From Aulosira sp. FACHB-615 (GTDB lineage: Bacteria; Cyanobacteriota; Cyanobacteriia; Cyanobacteriales; Nostocaceae): 64,000 nt of DNA. This document shows, piece after piece, positions 16,834 to 25,162 of the stretch. Under the pieces are notes generated by a model. That model made no database searches and was not told where the DNA came from. It saw only the letters and a list, made by a program, of their open reading frames with translations. The stretch is from NCBI RefSeq assembly GCF_014698045.1, contig NZ_JACJSE010000013.1:1-64000 (forward strand), given 5' to 3'. Each line of letters starts with the position of its first letter. The stretch's first letter is position 1. The position numbers and the translations under genes are program-made.

Positions 16834-17220
16834 ATGAAAGCTTTTATCTCTTACATCGCTTTTGTGGGAATGAGTGCTAGTTTACTGGCATACAGTTCTA
16901 GTTTGCAAGCAGTCACTCCTAGTAATGAAAAATTTATCGCTTTAGGTACAGAACCTTTTTGGAGTGTAACTGTTAGTAAAAATGGCATTGTTTACTCTTC
17001 GCCAGAGGTGAAAAAACAAACCTTCCCTTATGTAAAACCTCTAGCAGCCCAAGCCCGTCCTGCTGATTTGGTCAGAGTTTACCGACTCAGGGGTAACAAT
17101 ACATTGATTTTGCAAAAAGTGAGTGCTTGTAGTGATGGAATGTCAGATAAAAACTACCCTTATTCGGCTGTTTTGATATTGGGTAATAAAGTGTTAGAAG
17201 GTTGCGCCCAGAAACAGTAA
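16834..17220 (+). CDS. Small secreted protein, COG3650-like
   Basis: A 128-residue protein with a cleavable signal peptide (residues 1-26, ending SSLQAV) and the short motif IALGTEPFWSVTVSKNG, which marks a widespread family of small periplasmic proteins of unknown function (COG3650-like). It has two cysteines (SACSDGM and EGCAQK) that could pair in the periplasm. No functional clue from neighbours. Confidence 0.7.
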   Translation: MKAFISYIAFVGMSASLLAYSSSLQAVTPSNEKFIALGTEPFWSVTVSKNGIVYSSPEVKKQTFPYVKPLAAQARPADLVRVYRLRGNNTLILQKVSACSDGMSDKNYPYSAVLILGNKVLEGCAQKQ

Positions 17221-17314
17221 TCTAGTACAGGTCGGCGTAAATAAATAGACCATAAGAAATTGCTAAAAGGCTTGTAGTATCGTTATTCTTTCTTTTTACT
17301 TTTGCCTTGTTGTA

Positions 17315-19213
17315 CTAGTCACATAAAGTTAAGTCAAACCAAAAAGTTGTCCCTATGCCAACTTCACTAACCAAGTTAACTTTACTACCATGTCTTTCAA
17401 CAATATTTCTGACAATTGATAAACCCAAACCAGTACCTTCTAAGGTGTGGACTCGGTTTTCAACGCGGAAGAAGCGGTCAAAAATGGCTTGTTGGTCTTC
17501 GGAAGCAATACCAATTCCAGTATCAGATACTTCCACGCGCACACAGGGAGATTGATTTTGGGAGTTGGGTTTGGGATCTAATTGGTAGGCGCGGATTGCT
17601 ACTTTACCGCCGGCTTTTGTAAATTTCAGGGCATTACCGACCAAATTGGCTAAGACTTGGAGTAATAAATCATAGTTACCCATGACTAGGGGTAAACTGG
17701 GGGCAACTTCTTGAAGGAGTTCAATGCCTTTATCTTTGGCGTTGAGTTGATAAGTCCGCAGGGTTTGTTCGATGGCTTGGGAGAGGTCTACACCATCAAA
17801 GTTATAACTACGACCAGATTCTAACTTAGATAAGTCTAAAACATCGTTAACTAAACGAGTCAGGCGATCGGTTTCATGGTTGACTGTTTTGAGAAAATCT
17901 TGACGCTGTTCTACACTCAAATCTTCGCCGTAGTCGTGCAGCGTTTCAATAAAAGATTTGATATTGAATAACGGTGTCCGCAGTTCATGAGACACGTTGC
18001 TGATAAATTGGCCCTTGGCTTCGTTGAGTTCTACTTCCCGTGTAATATCTTGTACAGTAATCGCAATTCCTTTAATACTTTCCCGTTGTAAATTCAGCAC
18101 TGTGGTTAATAAAATCCGAATAGTGCGCTTAGTTGGTTGATTAAGATGAATGCGGAACTCAGCACTATCGCATTCACCCGCAGCCATTTCGTACAAGGGA
18201 CGGGTGATTTCCATCTGAATGGCGGGGGGTAATTGATGCAGGACATTACTACCGACGACATCATTACCTTCCCAGCCAAAAATTCTTCTGGCTGTGGGGT
18301 TGACCAAAATCACCTGCATGTTGTTGTCAATCAACACAGCACCATCGGCGATCGTCGAAACCAAAGTTTCGAGTTTGGCTTTTTCGGCGGTTAGTTCTTC
18401 AATATTTTGTTCTTCATAGCGTTCTAGACGCTCTGCCATATCATTAAAACTGAGAATTAATTCTCCGAGTTCGCCGCCTAGAGGTAAATCGATGCGCTGC
18501 TTAAAATTCCCGGTGGCGATTTGTTTGACCCCGACTAGCAGTTCTTTAATCGGCTTGGTGATGGTTAAAGCATTAATCACCCCGGCTAAAATCACCATTA
18601 CCCAAATTGTGATAAAAACCGCGATGGTAACATCACGGGTGAAATTAGTAGAAATTACGGCTGTTTGGTTGGGGTTAATCCCAATCGCCAAGACACCCAA
18701 GTATTTTTTCTCAACAATGAGGGGAACAAATACATCGGTGACAATGCCATCGGGGGTGTTATGTTGCCGCACCATTGGCTTATCGTTATCACCAGGGTAA
18801 TCTTCTGGTAATTGTATTCTTCGCTCAATTGTCAATAAAGAGTTTTCCACCTCTGGTTCCCAAAAGGGAATCCCGAAAAAGATTTTGCCGCCTTCGTCAG
18901 CGTAAAGCATATACCTCACGCTGGAAGTACTGCTATAAAATCTTTGGGAAAATTGGGCAATCTCGGTGAGATTATTTTCTGCAATGAGGGGAGTAACGTT
19001 AGCAGCAAGCAGCAGTCCCAAGTCGCGGCCGAATCGGGTGTCATTCAGACGCGCATCTTGCTGAATTGTGTTTACAGCCCAAAAGGTCAGACCACTCATC
19101 ACCAAAGAAACCACCAAAGTGGCAACAGCTAACAGCTTAGTTTGGAGGGTGAAATCTGACCACCAATTGGCGATCGCTTCTCGGATTGTTTTTAACAGAG
19201 CTAACATTTTCAA
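17315..19213 (-). CDS. nblS: Sensor histidine kinase NblS (Hik33/DspA type)
   Basis: A 632-residue membrane kinase with order: transmembrane helix (about 28-50), periplasmic sensor region of about 145 residues, second helix (about 195-215), HAMP domain, PAS domain (TIADGAVLIDNNMQVILVNPTARRIFG), HisKA with phosphoacceptor in FISNVSHELRTPL, and ATPase with NLVGNALKF, DTGIGI and GTGLGLSIV. This architecture and sequence is that of NblS/Hik33/Ycf26, which controls high-light, nutrient-stress, cold and phycobilisome-degradation responses through RpaB-type regulators. purD lies upstream on the same strand, a neighbour I recall for nblS in other cyanobacteria. Start ATG at 19213. Confidence 0.93.
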   Translation of the reverse strand: MKMLALLKTIREAIANWWSDFTLQTKLLAVATLVVSLVMSGLTFWAVNTIQQDARLNDTRFGRDLGLLLAANVTPLIAENNLTEIAQFSQRFYSSTSSVRYMLYADEGGKIFFGIPFWEPEVENSLLTIERRIQLPEDYPGDNDKPMVRQHNTPDGIVTDVFVPLIVEKKYLGVLAIGINPNQTAVISTNFTRDVTIAVFITIWVMVILAGVINALTITKPIKELLVGVKQIATGNFKQRIDLPLGGELGELILSFNDMAERLERYEEQNIEELTAEKAKLETLVSTIADGAVLIDNNMQVILVNPTARRIFGWEGNDVVGSNVLHQLPPAIQMEITRPLYEMAAGECDSAEFRIHLNQPTKRTIRILLTTVLNLQRESIKGIAITVQDITREVELNEAKGQFISNVSHELRTPLFNIKSFIETLHDYGEDLSVEQRQDFLKTVNHETDRLTRLVNDVLDLSKLESGRSYNFDGVDLSQAIEQTLRTYQLNAKDKGIELLQEVAPSLPLVMGNYDLLLQVLANLVGNALKFTKAGGKVAIRAYQLDPKPNSQNQSPCVRVEVSDTGIGIASEDQQAIFDRFFRVENRVHTLEGTGLGLSIVRNIVERHGSKVNLVSEVGIGTTFWFDLTLCD

Positions 19214-19372
19214 TCAAGTTGTTAGTAGTTTTTGGAATAAACCCCAACAACTAAAAAATTAACAGTTAATTTGACTAATGGGGTAGAGAGAAGTCTGAAG
19301 TCTGAAGGTTGGTTAGCAATGCCGTTACCGTAGGCTAAGGCAAAATAAATTTCATACTTCACACTTCACACT

Positions 19373-20653
19373 TCATACTTGATTCAGCACTCTATAACCA
19401 ATGTCTCTCCTATAATATATTCCTTCAAACTGGATAGATTTCAGACCTGTGTAAGCTTGGGCGATCGCTTGTTGAAAGTTTTCCCCTGTGCCTGTCACAT
19501 TTAATACCCTTCCCCCATCAGTTACTACTTGCTGTTGGTCGTTCAATTTTGTCCCGGCATGAAATACGGTGACTGTAGCGGTTTCGGCTGCGTCAATGCC
19601 TGTAATGACTTTGCCTTTTTGATAATCTCCTGGATAACCACCAGAAGCTGCCACGACGGTAGCGGCTGCGCCACTGTGCCAAGTAATGGGAACTTCGCCT
19701 AAACGCTGTTCGACACAAGCCAGAATTAAATCTAATAAGGGTGTGGCTAACAATGGCAAAATTACTTGAGTTTCGGGATCACCAAAGCGACAGTTAAATT
19801 CCAACACTTTAAAGTCGCCTTCTGGTGTAATCATCAACCCGGCATAAAGTACACCCCTGTAGTCTATGCCTTTGCTGCGGAGAGTGGCGATCGCTTTTTC
19901 TAAAACTTCTGTTTGCACCCTAGCCATTAACTCTGGTGTAGCAATGGGCGCTGGACAGTATGCACCCATCCCGCCAGTGTTGTCACCTGTATCACCTTCA
20001 CCGACTCGCTTATGGTCTTGTGCTGGTAGTAGGGGACGAATGGTTAACCCATCGGTCAAAGCCAACACTGATACTTCTTGCCCAAATAAACACTCTTCAA
20101 TAACAACAAACTCACCCGCACTGCCAAACTGCCCTTGAAAAATCGCATCAATGGCACTCTCAGCTTGTTCTATGTTAGTAGCAACTATTACACCCTTCCC
20201 TGCCGCCAATCCGTCAGCTTTCACAACTATCGGCGCACCTTGAGCTTTGATATATGATTTAGCTGCTGTTGCTTCCGTAAATACCGCAGCCTTAGCTGTA
20301 GGAATACCAGCTTCTTGCATCAGTGCTTTTGCCCAAGCCTTACTGGCTTCAATTTGCGCCCCCGCTTTGACGGGGCCAAATACCATCAATCCTTGAGCTT
20401 GCAAATAGTCTGTAATTCCCTTCGCCAGTGGAACTTCTGGCCCCACTACTACCAAAGAAATGTGATTTGCTAAGGCATATTGGCTGATTCCTGCAAAATC
20501 ATCTACAGCCAAGGGCAAATTCTGACAACCTGCCAGATTAGCTGTACCGCCATTTCCCGGCACACAGACGACTTGCTCAACTTGCGGGGATTGCAATAAT
20601 TTCCATGCTAGAGCATGTTCACGCCCGCCGTTACCGACAACTAAAACTTTCAC
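19373..20653 (-). CDS. purD: Phosphoribosylamine-glycine ligase
   Basis: A 426-residue ATP-grasp enzyme of purine synthesis that joins glycine to phosphoribosylamine in the cytoplasm. The N-terminal motif KVLVVGNGGREHALAWKL, the ATP-grasp stretch IVVKADGLAAGKGV, HKRVGEGDTGDNTGGMGAY and LEFNCRFGDPETQ are all intact. The gene ends 160 bp before the start of nblS on the same strand, with short repeats between. Confidence 0.96.
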   Translation of the reverse strand: MKVLVVGNGGREHALAWKLLQSPQVEQVVCVPGNGGTANLAGCQNLPLAVDDFAGISQYALANHISLVVVGPEVPLAKGITDYLQAQGLMVFGPVKAGAQIEASKAWAKALMQEAGIPTAKAAVFTEATAAKSYIKAQGAPIVVKADGLAAGKGVIVATNIEQAESAIDAIFQGQFGSAGEFVVIEECLFGQEVSVLALTDGLTIRPLLPAQDHKRVGEGDTGDNTGGMGAYCPAPIATPELMARVQTEVLEKAIATLRSKGIDYRGVLYAGLMITPEGDFKVLEFNCRFGDPETQVILPLLATPLLDLILACVEQRLGEVPITWHSGAAATVVAASGGYPGDYQKGKVITGIDAAETATVTVFHAGTKLNDQQQVVTDGGRVLNVTGTGENFQQAIAQAYTGLKSIQFEGIYYRRDIGYRVLNQV

Positions 20654-21158
20654 TGATTTCCTCTTGCGTGCCTTGTGACACGAGAACAGTCTAGGCAGTC
20701 AAAAGTCAATTTTTAACTCTTGCACCATTGACAGTGGTAGCCAGATTGCCACCATGCTGTACTAAAACTACTCGCGGATCAATTTTTCACTAATTTAGGT
20801 ACTGATGCAAGTCCTGGGTTGAGAGTCTAGAGGCTGGGGGTTAGAGGCTAGTAGGTTGGGTGCAGGCGCACAAGAAATATTGAAAAAAATATGGCATATA
20901 GCAGTCCTAAATCATTCGTGAACCAAAAGATCCCCGATTTCTTGAAGAAATCGGGGATCTGAGCTTCTTGATTTTCACCAATCAAAGTTGAAAATTAAAT
21001 TTTTATCAGAAAATCTCAATAAATATACCTAAGTAATTCTGCGATATTTCCATGATTAATTTAAACATTACTGCTAAATGATGACGTTTATACAAGATAA
21101 GTATTAACCTGTGAATATTGCAATCAGGGAAATATCAAAAAACGGGTCAAGAGGGAAC
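20654..21158. other. Intergenic region between purD and the epimerase gene
   Basis: This divergent region of about 500 bp holds a GAGAGTCTAGAGGCTGGGG-like short repeat near 20820-20860 and a strong hairpin at 20929-20957. The last 150 bp before the epimerase is AT-rich and should carry its promoter, but I cannot assign -35/-10 boxes with certainty. No gene seen. Confidence 0.5.
20929..20957. repeat. Palindromic repeat AGATCCCCGATTTCTT
   Basis: AGATCCCCGATTTCTT is followed directly by GAAGAAATCGGGGATCT, making a near-perfect hairpin with almost no loop. A degenerate relative (ACCCGATTTATTTAAGAAATCAGGT) lies at about 57167-57191. No T tract follows, so it looks more like a dispersed palindrome than a terminator. 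Confidence 0.6.
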
Positions 21159-22106
21159 ATGGCTAAAATTATTGTGACGGGAGCAGCAGGTTTTATTGGT
21201 TCTCATGTTGCAGAAGTACTGCTAAAACAAGGAGAAGAAGTAATTGGGATTGATGAGTTTAATGATTACTACGATCCGATATTAAAACGTAAGAACATTG
21301 CTCTTTTAAACTGCTGGTCTAACTTTAAATTAATTGAAGGAAATATTCAGTTTTTAGATTGGCAAAATTTACTCCAAGATGTAGAAATTATCTATCATCA
21401 AGCAGCCCAAGCCGGAGTTAGGGCGAGTTGGGGTGATGGTTTCCGTGCTTATACTGAACGGAATATCAATTCGACACAAGTTTTATTAGAAGCAGCTAAG
21501 GATGCAAAACATCTGAAAAGATTAGTTTTTGCTTCTACATCTAGCGTTTACGGTGATGCGGAAACTTTACCCACCCACGAAAGTATCTGTCCCCATCCGG
21601 TTTCGCCTTATGGCATTACCAAGTTAGCCGCAGAAAGGTTATGTGGACTATATCAGAAGAATTTTAATGTGCCGATTGTGGCATTGCGCTATTTTACAGT
21701 TTATGGGCCGAGACAGCGCCCAGATATGGCATTTCATAAGTTTTTCAAGGCTATTTTGCAAGATGAAGCCATTCCGATTTATGGGGATGGACAGCAAACA
21801 CGGGACTTTACCTTTGTGAGTGATGTGGTGGCGGCAAATTTGGCGGCGGCGAGTGCAGCAGAAGCTGTGGGGAAAATTTTTAATATTGGTGGTGGTAGCC
21901 GAGTTGTGTTAACTGAAGTGTTAGATACAATGGCGGAAATTGTTGGTCAACCAATTAAGAAAAACTACATAGAAAAAGCAATGGGAGATGCACGCCACAC
22001 GGCGGCGGATATATCCCAAGCGCAGAAAATTTTAGGGTATCAGCCACAAGTGTCGCTGCGGGAGGGGTTAACACAAGAATGGCAGTGGGTGAAGGGATTA
22101 TATTAA
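21159..22106 (+). CDS. NAD-dependent sugar-nucleotide epimerase (UDP-glucuronate 4-epimerase-like)
   Basis: About 315 residues from ATG 21159, which has a good ribosome binding site (GAGGGAAC); a GTG at 21111 would add 16 non-family residues. An extended short-chain dehydrogenase: KIIVTGAAGFIGSHVAEVL binds NAD, FNDYYDPILKRKNIALL is typical of the glucuronate 4-epimerase group, then STSSVYGD and catalytic Y-x3-K in SPYGITKLAAE, and LRYFTVYGPRQRPDMA. Likely role in exopolysaccharide or lipopolysaccharide sugar supply. The exact nucleotide sugar is not proven. Confidence 0.88.
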   Translation: MAKIIVTGAAGFIGSHVAEVLLKQGEEVIGIDEFNDYYDPILKRKNIALLNCWSNFKLIEGNIQFLDWQNLLQDVEIIYHQAAQAGVRASWGDGFRAYTERNINSTQVLLEAAKDAKHLKRLVFASTSSVYGDAETLPTHESICPHPVSPYGITKLAAERLCGLYQKNFNVPIVALRYFTVYGPRQRPDMAFHKFFKAILQDEAIPIYGDGQQTRDFTFVSDVVAANLAAASAAEAVGKIFNIGGGSRVVLTEVLDTMAEIVGQPIKKNYIEKAMGDARHTAADISQAQKILGYQPQVSLREGLTQEWQWVKGLY

Positions 22107-22261
22107 ATGAGTAAGATTTGGATGTAATGCGATCGCATTTTAGGAGTGAAAGTCACAAATTTCGGAAAACTCCCGCGATCGCTTTTTTGGTGTAGATTCG
22201 TAAAGGCAATCATTACTGTCGCCGAAACAGCTTTTGCGATGATTTTTATATTGAAGCCATT

Positions 22262-22385
22262 CCCGCCGAGAACTAAAGTTCCAGGCTAATAGCCAAAGTC
22301 CACTTCAGTGGACTGGAATAAATTTATTGTTGAGTCCTCTTGAGAGGACTTGCGCTATGAGACTCGGAATTGATTCCGAGGCGGG
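22262..22385. repeat. Four-hairpin palindromic element bounded by CCCGCC/GGCGGG
   Basis: The outer ends CCCGCC and GGCGGG are complementary. Between them lie four consecutive palindromes: GAACTAAAGTTC, GTCCACTTCAGTGGAC, GTCCTCTTGAGAGGAC and CGGAATTGATTCCG. The whole 124 bp can fold as a cloverleaf-like structure in DNA or RNA. I recall similar sequences dispersed in Nostoc genomes, but cannot check copy number here. Confidence 0.7.
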
Positions 22386-22456
22386 ATTGAGCAAAGTCGA
22401 AGGATCACGAATTGCAAATTTCATCAAAATGCTGCTTCACGTCCTATAGTAAAAGT

Positions 22457-22532
22457 CAAAGCATCACTTCCCCTTTTTCCAGATAAAAAATACTCCCCTG
22501 TAGGTTGGGTGAAACGAAGGGAAACCCAACAC
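22457..22532. repeat. Direct repeat, left copy, flanking the PIN toxin operon
   Basis: Starts CAAAGCATCAC and ends GAAACCCAACA, containing CTCCCCTGTAGGTTGGGTG. The right copy is at 23836-23908 in the same orientation, with only scattered differences. The two enclose the three-gene operon at 22577-23771. Confidence 0.8.
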
Positions 22533-22576
22533 ATAAATCTGGGTTTTCCAGAATATTTTTTGTTCAAAACGGGTGA

Positions 22577-23128
22577 TTAATTAATTACTACAGAAGATGG
22601 AATCAGAGATGCGACAAAAGCAATTATTGATTCTATTAATGGATGTTGTTGTAATATTTTTATTTCTGTATTTGTGATGTTGTCAAATATTTTTGCATTT
22701 ATTTGTTCACCTTTTCCAAATACTATCTCTAAAAACTCTTTAGGGTTAATTTTGGCTAATTGCCATTCTAAATCATTAAATTTGCGTTGTGCTATTTTTT
22801 CAATTAATGATTTATCTTGTAAAAATACAATTTCTATTTCGGGAACTGCAAAAAAGATTTGATAGGGAATCCCTGGTGATGCTTGATTTAGTGCATAGTT
22901 AATTAAATCATGTCTTTCCCATATTTGAGATTCGTTATCTGTATCTGCATCTAAGACAAGAGCAACAGGTGTGTTTCGAGTCGCAAGCAATGAACTAGCT
23001 AAAGAACGCGCACCATAAGAGCTTTCACCCGCTATAAATTGAATATCTTGAGTCAGATTTTTTGGCAGTAATTTTTGTAAAATTTCTTTATCTTTATTGC
23101 CTACCGTAATTATGTATACCAATGTCAT
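22577..23128 (-). CDS. Unknown protein, possibly Toprim-like, third gene of a PIN toxin operon
   Basis: A 183-residue soluble protein. A hydrophobic strand ending in an acidic pair (VALVLDADTDN, D60 and D62) followed by a PEIE segment (FFAVPEIEIVFLQDK) resembles the DxD region of Toprim-type proteins such as the DUF4276 and OLD-associated groups, but the early glutamate motif of Toprim is not clear, so this is a weak call. It is the last gene of a leftward operon: antitoxin, PIN toxin (9 bp away), then this. Co-transcription suggests a linked role, either toxin control or an unrelated defence function. Inside the direct-repeat-bounded islet. Confidence 0.55.
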   Translation of the reverse strand: MTLVYIITVGNKDKEILQKLLPKNLTQDIQFIAGESSYGARSLASSLLATRNTPVALVLDADTDNESQIWERHDLINYALNQASPGIPYQIFFAVPEIEIVFLQDKSLIEKIAQRKFNDLEWQLAKINPKEFLEIVFGKGEQINAKIFDNITNTEIKILQQHPLIESIIAFVASLIPSSVVIN

Positions 23129-23137
23129 ATAAAAATC

Positions 23138-23551
23138 TCAAACAAATGGATTTATGATTCTTAATTTATTTTCTATTAACTGATTATGTTGCATATCTTC
23201 TGAGTAAATGATGAAACATTCACTTAATAAAGCTGTAGATATAATCAAACTATCCCAATAAGAGTAGCTATATTTATTGTTGATTTCTAATGCTTGTATA
23301 ACCTCTGTTGTGTTAATTGCCAGAATTGGAAAGGTATTAACTATATCTGATATAATAGTGGTGGCATCTGTTGTAGATGTGAATTTTTTTCTCGTTAAAA
23401 CATGAAATAATTCACCTAATACTTGAGTGCTAACTAGCAAAGATGAATAATTATTTTTAATGATTTCTGCAACTTGTTGGGATTTTTCAGGCGGATTTTT
23501 AGCATAGAGATAAATCCAGAGGTTAGTATCGAGAAAAATTTTATCTTTCAT
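23138..23551 (-). CDS. PIN-domain (VapC-like) toxin ribonuclease
   Basis: A 137-residue PIN domain of normal length. The acidic active-site residues are all present: D8 in IFLDTNLWIYLYA, E47 in QVLGELFHVLTR, D100 in YSYWDSLIISTAL and D119 in YSEDMQ. VapC toxins cleave tRNA or rRNA when freed from the antitoxin. Its start overlaps the end of the upstream antitoxin gene by 11 bp, the usual coupling. Predicted intact and active. Confidence 0.88.
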   Translation of the reverse strand: MKDKIFLDTNLWIYLYAKNPPEKSQQVAEIIKNNYSSLLVSTQVLGELFHVLTRKKFTSTTDATTIISDIVNTFPILAINTTEVIQALEINNKYSYSYWDSLIISTALLSECFIIYSEDMQHNQLIENKLRIINPFV

Positions 23552-23771
23552 AAATTTCGTCTCGATTAAATTTATAATCTGCGGGGAGTTGGAAAGAGTA
23601 GTTATTAACTTGTGCTAGAAATTGCTGTATTTTTGATGCTTGATGCTCTTGATTAGGTTCACTGGGTTCAATAATCATAATTTGTAGGGTTTTACCTTCT
23701 AATTCAGAACTGAGTTTTTCATTTAAAACAAGTTCACCGTTGGTGCAAGTTGCTTTGATGATTTGCAGCAT
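23541..23771 (-). CDS. Antitoxin of the PIN toxin
   Basis: A 76-residue protein. The N-terminal half (TCTNGELVLNEKL, then LEGKTLQIMIIE) resembles the small beta-barrel of AbrB/AF2212-type (DUF104-like) antitoxins that bind DNA and repress their own operon. The C-terminal half (IQQFLAQVNNYSFQLPADYKFNRDEIYER) is a likely toxin-binding tail. It is the first gene of the operon and overlaps the PIN toxin gene by 11 bp. Confidence 0.75.
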   Translation of the reverse strand: MLQIIKATCTNGELVLNEKLSSELEGKTLQIMIIEPSEPNQEHQASKIQQFLAQVNNYSFQLPADYKFNRDEIYER

Positions 23772-23835
23772 TATAAATAACTTTAAGTCCTAAACTGATG
23801 AGTATGGCTATAATTCCATTATAAATTATGCAATT

Positions 23836-23908
23836 CAAAGCATCACGTCCTCTTTTTCTAGATAAAAAGCTCCCCTGTAGGTTGGGTGGAACGAAGTGAA
23901 ACCCAACA
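23836..23908. repeat. Direct repeat, right copy, flanking the PIN toxin operon
   Basis: Same orientation and nearly the same sequence as 22457-22532 (CAAAGCATCAC at the start, GAAACCCAACA at the end). It lies 65 bp before the promoter side of the antitoxin gene. Recombination between the copies would delete the operon. Confidence 0.8.
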
Positions 23909-24122
23909 AATTATATCAATGCTCATAACAAAAATCTATCAGGTGGAAATCAAGGTTATTTGGTGTTGGGTTACGGCGCAAATATTAATTCGTTGTGCTG
24001 CCAATATACAAGCTCGCGCCTCCGCCTAACCTGCGAAACTTGCGTACCACTGAGAATTTTGTTGCTGAAACCGAAATCTGAAGGCTATAATACGTTGCTA
24101 TATTTAAAGTTAAAAGTTAAAT

Positions 24123-25097
24123 ATGAAAGAAGCTCGTCATATAGCTACTGGAAAAATAGTTCGCGCATCTGAAGTAGATTATGCAGAATATTATGGAATC
24201 TTTCAATGTCCATCTTGTAAAGTAGCATTGAGACTACGAAAAGAATATACTCGTTCAGATGGAACAACAATAACTGCTGCTTTTATTCATCCTCCAGGTG
24301 AAACAGAATTACAAAAAAAATGTCCATATCGAATAAATATGGATTTTGGTAATACAGAAGTAAAAATAAATTTTCCTCATTCTCGTGAACAATGTTTTAA
24401 GATTTTGAAAAAGAATTTTTTGAAATCTTTAAAGATTTATAGTAAAGTTAGCATTACAGAACATTATGCAACAAATAAATCAGCCCTAGAATCTATTCGC
24501 ATTTTTATAAATTTAAACAAGAAAATAATTGCAGCACCACAAAATGGTCGATATATTTTAGAACTCACAGAATCAAAAAAAATTGAAAAAATTTTGCAAG
24601 ATAAAGTACATCAAAGAATTAATTCTTATGACCCAAAATCAATACGTAGAAGGATAGAACTTGATTTTCTAAAAAGTGAGTTGGATTTAGTAATACAAAA
24701 ATCCAATAGTTTAATTTGGGTACTAGAATTTTTAATTTATGAAGCTAGTGATGATTTTATGGAAGAAACATTAGATTATATCTTTGGTAAGTATGTTGGT
24801 AATCAGGGAATCAAGGGTATAGAATTAGAATATGAAATCAGTAATTTTAGTATAGGTAATTTGAGTTTTGGTGAAATAAAAAAAATATTGGGTTTTGAGT
24901 TAAGCATTATAAAGCAGGCGGATAAAATTTTATTAAATGATAAATTAATAAATCTTTTTTTTGATCAGATGTACAAAAAAGAATTTTTGGACACCAATGC
25001 ACTTATTTTTAATGAGACAAAAAAAATTCATAATGCAGTATTTGATTACATCATAAATTATCTAATTGATTTTCCTTGGAAACATCTGTTGTATTAG
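24123..25097 (+). CDS. Unknown protein with CoiA-like N-terminal cysteine/histidine motif
   Basis: A 324-residue protein. The first ~70 residues have CPSC (C29, C32), then AAFIHPPG (H56) and KKCPYR (C67), spaced like the N-terminal metal-binding region of competence CoiA-type proteins. The remainder is lysine- and isoleucine-rich, helical, and I recognise nothing in it; a restriction-like catalytic core as in CoiA is not evident. The gene is strongly AT-rich compared with its neighbours. The next gene follows after 65 bp on the same strand. It may be an acquired gene or a nucleic-acid-binding protein of an accessory system (inference). Confidence 0.6.
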   Translation: MKEARHIATGKIVRASEVDYAEYYGIFQCPSCKVALRLRKEYTRSDGTTITAAFIHPPGETELQKKCPYRINMDFGNTEVKINFPHSREQCFKILKKNFLKSLKIYSKVSITEHYATNKSALESIRIFINLNKKIIAAPQNGRYILELTESKKIEKILQDKVHQRINSYDPKSIRRRIELDFLKSELDLVIQKSNSLIWVLEFLIYEASDDFMEETLDYIFGKYVGNQGIKGIELEYEISNFSIGNLSFGEIKKILGFELSIIKQADKILLNDKLINLFFDQMYKKEFLDTNALIFNETKKIHNAVFDYIINYLIDFPWKHLLY

Positions 25098-25162
25098 CTA
25101 TTTGATTAATTTAGGTTATTAAAAATGTTATTTTTTCTAGATTATCACTTTGTAAAGTAAAC

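Larger units (their letters stand above)
22107..22576. other. Repeat-filled intergenic region
   Basis: About 470 bp without a gene. It holds two HIP1 palindromes near 22129-22180, a four-hairpin element at 22262-22385 and the left copy of a direct repeat at 22457-22532. Frames through it are short and interrupted. Confidence 0.7.
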
